Of a DNA stretch of 64,000 nucleotides, positions 58,900 through 64,000 are shown one piece after another. The stretch covers positions 26,412,246-26,476,245 of the forward strand of contig NC_054084.1 of the NCBI RefSeq assembly GCF_017562075.2, given 5' to 3'. The DNA comes from Anopheles merus (taxonomy: Eukaryota; Arthropoda; Insecta; Diptera; Culicidae). Under the pieces are notes generated by a model. It ran no database searches. It was not told the DNA's origin and worked only from the letters and a program-made list of their open reading frames with translations. How positions within the stretch are numbered: position 1 is the stretch's first letter; every line of letters begins with the position of its first letter. A program made the position numbers and the translations under genes.

Positions 58900-61800
58900 A
58901 GGGCGTCCCAAGCGATCACTTCACCGACAAACACGCACATACAGCCGCGCGCAGACATAACCTGCTGTCCGTGTCCATAAATAATGCTCATTTTCCCCAT
59001 GGCTTAATCACGTTGTGCGACATTTACGATTCGGGACCTATAAATCATTCTCGCATGAGCACAACGGCAAACAATGTGTTTTCATTTTGCGCGCACACAT
59101 ACACACACATGGTGCGAAAGGTGGCGAAGGGTGTCTCATACCTGGCTGGGTGGAAGCAAGCGCCTCACTCTGTTCCCTGTCGCGACTTTCTGCCTTCGGT
59201 TCGGTTAGGTGTAGGTTGTGTGTCACCTTTTCTCTTCCTTCTAAGGGGGGTAGCGTTTATCAGGCCGTAGTTCGGTAATGATATTGGGTGTTGTTGCTGC
59301 TTGGTGCTTTTTTCACAGCTGCTGCTGGTATGTGCTGTCCACAGCTCATCCGGTGTGCTTTTTTTTTCTTCCCTTCGTTGCTCGCTGTGGTAAAACTCGT
59401 CAAGCCTCCCGCACATCGTCAGCGCCTAATGGAATGAGATGAACATTTACTTTCATACACCGCCTAACTGGTGGGGGGTGAGTTCGTTTCACCCTCCCCC
59501 CCTCCCCCAGCACTTCCAAACACTTGACGGGTGTACATTTTGAATGCATGAGCCTCTCTAGCGAAGGTGAAGGGAAGAAACGGAAAAGACAATGGCTGAT
59601 TGCCGGGGACGTGTGGTTTGAAGACCCGCAGGGGATGTTGCTGGGTGGGCCAGCTCTACTGCTGAGATGGAGAAAGGTTAAAGTGAAGAACAAGATTGGA
59701 TGGTTGGCGTGTTTTTTGCTGTTGTTGTTGTTGTATGTGTTGCTTCCGGTGCTAGCCTTTGTGATCACTGTAGGGCTATGTGTCACACCGTGTGGGTGAC
59801 TTTCTTTCGCTGACTCCTTTTACCGCAACCGAAACCATAATTGGGTACGATGGGGGGAAACCGGCGAGAGGGACAAAGTGTTAAATGTGGAGGAGGCTAG
59901 TTTTTTTGGAACGGCAAAGAATATGGTTCGGCTAGGTTTTGTGCGATAAAAGAGTGGAGAAAACGGTTTAAGGAGGATTTTAAGTGAAGAGCCAATTTAT
60001 GAAATGCTTAATATAATTATAGGCTGAAATGGATGCTACCGTCGTGGAATGCTTCAACCAGATTGTCTAGTTATGTGTCTAGAATAGCTCATTAAATATG
60101 GTATTCTATCAGCAATCAAACGTAGGTTTTTGACCGACTTAGGCACATTTCCTCGAATAAATTTAGGAACAAAGAACTTAGTTGCCAATATCAACATTTT
60201 TTTTCTGACCTTCGTTACTTTAACAACTTAAAGTTACTGTTGTACTCTCAGTTTACAGTGTCTACTAGCTTAATCATTGTTTCATTAGTATTAATAATCT
60301 GGAACATATTGGGTGTTATGTGTTGTTATCATTCCACTTATTCACAGAACAAAGACTGCTGTCACACTATGACTGGTTATGGCGCATTTGGTGAATTTTA
60401 TTGCCACTTTGCGTAGAAAGTTGTACCTTATTCGTTTTATTTCTGTTTGGTGTTTGTTGAAATAGAACAATACATAATACCCTCACACATGAGTAAAAGA
60501 GATGAAAAAAGCAGAACCTACGATAGATAACTCGCAGCCACACGAGGGCTAGAGTCACTGTTCTTGGTAATTTACATACATCGGCCACCTACACATTGTC
60601 CACAGGACGCACCACACCAACGCAAACTCTACGGACGACACATTAGCCAAGACTCGTGCTACCGGGGGACGCCACATTGTGAACGATTAAGCTTTTGATC
60701 ACCAAACTTTTTTCTCGTAGACCCCCGTGTGAGCAGAATATTGCTGCAGTCAAGCGTCAAGCGGGTCGGTTGTTATGGGCTTGCTTGGCACACAGGCGCA
60801 AACAACAACAACATCGGCACACATGTACAGGTTTCCCAGATCCGTCGCGACAAAAATGGCAACTGATGTGGCTTCACCTGCCTGCGACCTTATCGTCGTG
60901 TCGTGTTCTTTTGGCAAGAAAACATGCGAGCTGTTTTCATTATGTGCAAACGATTAAGACGGCAATTAAGCTTTGATTTACAGGCTGCTCGTTGTGCTGT
61001 GTGCGCAAAAAGGCGAAAGTTCAAGTTCAAGACGAGAATGTTGAAGTGTTGGCAATGTTCTTTTTTTCTGCGCTCCTTCTTGTTGTTGCGAGGGAGTAGC
61101 TGGTTTATTTTTGCGTTATGTCTGGGCAGGGGATGTAGGTTGACAAGTTCTGGCGAACGGCGTCGTTACTCGAAACTGATGATGGCTTAACTGTTGTGTA
61201 GATTGGCGTTTATCAACGATGTTGGTATGAGCGAGCGCATTATGGACCATAATATAGGTTTCGTTTTCAGTTTGTTTGAAGTTATACCCTATCTCTGAAT
61301 AATGCTCTGCAGAAAGTAATATGTAGTGAAAGCGATTATCAATAATTAATTAAGCTGACCTTAAAGTTTGCTTTACCACTCCCCCCAGATTATTACCTGC
61401 AGTGTGTGTCTATGTGTTATCCTTTCGGCTCTCCTATCAGTTTGGTAGTTTGTCTGCATGAAGATTTTATTCTACCCAAAAACTTCACCACACGTCCGTG
61501 CGCAAGGCGCCCAGCTCTTAACCATCAGCAAATGTTTACAATTGATGCGAGATAACAATTTTCTCCCATATCTTGCTCGGTGCGGCAGCACGCCGGCCTA
61601 CGCCGGTTTCGTGCTCATTTTCCACACCACATGTCGTGGGCCCGGCTGGGCATCAAATATTTATTCAGGACCTAAATTTTTGCCGATACTCAGCCGTGTG
61701 ATGCATACACAGTGGCCCCCTTTCGCTTCCCTCCCATACGTAGGCTAGAATAGTGCTGCATCATTAAAAAATCAAGATAGTGAAGCTACACAACACCTTC

Positions 61801-62141
61801 TCTGACGGTGGGGGCTTTGCACAAAACCCTGAAACAAAAACACACCTACATGTGCCTCCGTGTATGAGCCGGCTGACTTTTGCCGAAAGATGAAAAGGAA
61901 GCGTCTTGTGGGTCGAACGACAGGAAACGAGGGGGCAGAGTATGCGCAGCAAAGCATGGAGGAATTATGCTTCAAAAACCGTTTGCACCAAACGAGTAGC
62001 CGCGCGGGCCGCCTGCGTTCCCGGTGGCGCTCGATTCTCGCTCGTTTATTCGGCGCTTAGCAAGCCGGCAACCATGGGAATGGTTCTCGCTGGGCAAAAC
62101 GGGATGAAAGGCCACCCAGATTATCCTTTGGCTTGCTTGTT

Positions 62142-62159
62142 CTGTGTGTGTGTGTGTGT
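62142..62159 (+). repeat. (GT)9 microsatellite
   Basis: 18 bp of pure TG/GT. Confidence 0.9.
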
Positions 62160-63011
62160 TTTCCAGGCTGTTAAAGAAACCGGACGCAGTCTTACCACGC
62201 AGTGGAGTGTACGCTGAGAGTGTGCGGTATGCCGCAGAAAGGAATCCGGCTTCCGGCAGTACGGCTGGGCTGGAAGCGGAGACGACAAAAGGGATCCGGT
62301 GCAAAGGCGGCAAAATCTGCAGTGAAGGGGTGTTTGAGAAAAAGGTGGACTTCCTTATTAGGCTAGCCTTAGTCTAATATTTGCACCCGACTGTGGGCAA
62401 AGTTTGTCCTGGTTTGCTCTTATACACACATACACACATACACTTGAGACCTACATACACATGGGATCAGGAGAAAACAAAGAGTGAGAGAGAGGCACAA
62501 AATACACAAGGTTTGGGAAAAATGTGTCCAGAACTGGAACGGAAGAGAGAAAGAAAAAAAAAAGAAGCAAATCCTAGAAAAGGACATCATCCAGGAGAAA
62601 ATGTTCTAACGTCGAAAGAAGACTCTCGACTAGAACTCCATCGAGTGCGTCACCATGTAAGCGCTGGTAAGCGGTTTCCTGGGCTTTCCTCGTACCTAAT
62701 GCTCCTTGACCCAAAAGGTCGAGTCTCCGGTGTGATTGTGTGCGTTTGGAGCTTAAAGACATGGGATTTTTGTGTGTCTGTGTGATGGTATTTGGATGTT
62801 TTCTCTATGTCTTCTTTTTTGTGTGTTAGCATCAGTTTTTTCTTCTTTTTCCTCTCATTTTTCGGACTCCTTGCTTGCATTTGTACGCAGCAGCGTTTGT
62901 AAGTTTGCTGAAAACCTCCGTACAGTTACACAGCGTTCACTGCTTAATGGAAATATTTCACAGGACAATCATCATGGTTAAGTGTGGTATTGAAATGTTT
63001 TCTTCTCGCTC

Positions 63012-63054
63012 GCACATACACGCAAACATACACAAACATACACACACACACACA
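63012..63054 (+). repeat. CA-rich interrupted repeat
   Basis: CACATACACGCAAACATAC-type units followed by a pure CA run at about 63040-63054. Confidence 0.85.
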
Positions 63055-64000
63055 GAAAGGTAAATTCACACAGTAATGTGTGATTCCATTTGAAAGGAGT
63101 AAGCTTTGTATAGGACGGCATTACATACCCCTGTGGTGGTTTACCCTCTTACCGCTCTACGTCATCTTCCACAGATGCGAAGATGAAAAAGCGTTTTCAC
63201 TGCTGATGCATGCTGTGTGTGTATACGGGTTCTCTGGTTTTTGTGCCACAGGGCATCGAAATTCTCTGCCAGACAAGAGAAAGGTGGAATGTTTTTCTCC
63301 TCTTTCGTTGTGTTGTGCTTTTTTACACTTGGAAAAGAGAAAAGGAGAAAAAAGGATGTGCCAGATAATACTGGAGCAAGTATTTAATTATTGTTTATTA
63401 CACTCTTAGCTTAAGCTTTCTGGTTTATGGTTAGGATGATTCGAAGCTTTGTTGAATTGGATAATTGAAGGTTTTTCGAGGAGTTGCTTTGTTGGGATTA
63501 AAATTTAAATGTTTCGGAAGAAGAGACGGACATTCAGTGTGAAACAATTTAAAACGCATAATATAGCGAATTGTAAGATATGGTTCAACCGTCACGTGGT
63601 ATTGAATTTCGGTTTCATCTGGATCGTTTTATGTAACATAGTTTTCAATTGTTCAACTGTTTAGATCAATGATCATTTGATTAAAACATTTTCTTTTTTG
63701 TCAGGGTTAACATGTATTCTCTCATTCAAATCACATGCGGGCGACGGCACTTACAGCCGCATGTGCTTTGTAAAGCATATTTGCAATCCAAATAGGTTAA
63801 AAGTAACTAGAAGCCTGTTTAAATTTCCTTAATTTTATCCATTATCTTTGATGAGTTTAATTTCGGTATCACTTGTGCTGAGCATATGGTGTGCTTACTA
63901 TTCCGTGCACATATAAACCGCCCACTGCATGATGAACAGATCGAAACCCACCGATAGAAGTTGGATGAAATAGGAAAAAAAACATCCACCTTTTTGGAAT

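Larger units (their letters stand above)
58900..64000. other. Mixed DNA, no gene recognised
   Basis: AT-rich at about 59890-60660 and after 63410. CA/GT runs at 62142, about 62424-62450 and 63012. Frames of about 90-134 codons (for example 62381-62785 and 59786-59400 minus) are unrecognised and Lys/Arg-rich. Confidence 0.55.

Noticed and set aside
58578..59270. 230-codon open frame, the longest in the window
   Set aside because: Its middle is an Arg/Glu run translated from the (AG)n array and the remainder shows no domain; the frame exists because the repeat has no stops.
1..64000. Telomeric TTAGG arrays, rRNA, LTR pairs and reverse-transcriptase frames
   Set aside because: Looked for and not seen; no YxDD-type motif occurs in any long frame.

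Overview
This 64 kb window looks like gene-poor nuclear DNA from an Anopheles mosquito, either a very large intron or an intergenic interval. The best species clue is a full-length, tRNA-derived SINE of the SINE200 type at 51258-51469, with a 13 bp target-site duplication, both internal Pol III boxes and an AGAAG-type tail. This family is known from the Anopheles gambiae complex. Abundant CA/GT and GA/TC microsatellites, mixed GC content and the absence of compact operon-like genes also fit a dipteran euchromatic region.

I recognise no functional protein-coding gene, tRNA, rRNA or conserved microRNA. The long open frames are simple-repeat translations, frames mirrored on both strands, or frames with no recognisable domain. 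The only coding remnants I can support are two decayed N-termini of a Tc1/mariner-like transposase on the minus strand (15367-16000 and 41955-42585). They are diverged copies of one family, cover the same roughly 630 bp, and both carry a stop at the same codon.

The DNA alternates between GC-richer stretches with many microsatellites (roughly 1-3600, 4030-7290, 9060-11350, 12720-14830, 16130-18290, 19620-22580, 24010-25190, 28470-29840, 30340-32280, 34020-35890, 36450-39840, 43080-46460, 47480-51060, 52400-57600, 57600-59890 and 60660-63410) and AT-rich islands. All six transposon relics I can identify lie in AT-rich islands: a hAT-like MITE (7973-8493), mariner relic A (15367-16000), a GGAGTCG-rich foldback element (22996-23673), a PIF/Harbinger-like MITE with 68 bp inverted repeats and a TTA duplication (33173-33498), mariner relic B (41955-42585) and the SINE (51258-51469).

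Other structure: an old degenerate minisatellite (18633-19160), several strong hairpins, long GA/TC tracts concentrated between 44 and 59 kb, a (GT)27 tract at 40541, poly-G runs, and three exact matches to the AGATGGCGC core recognised by insect CTCF. Nothing here amounts to a new multi-gene system. The most informative signals are the transposon relics and the hairpin cluster next to the Harbinger-like MITE.
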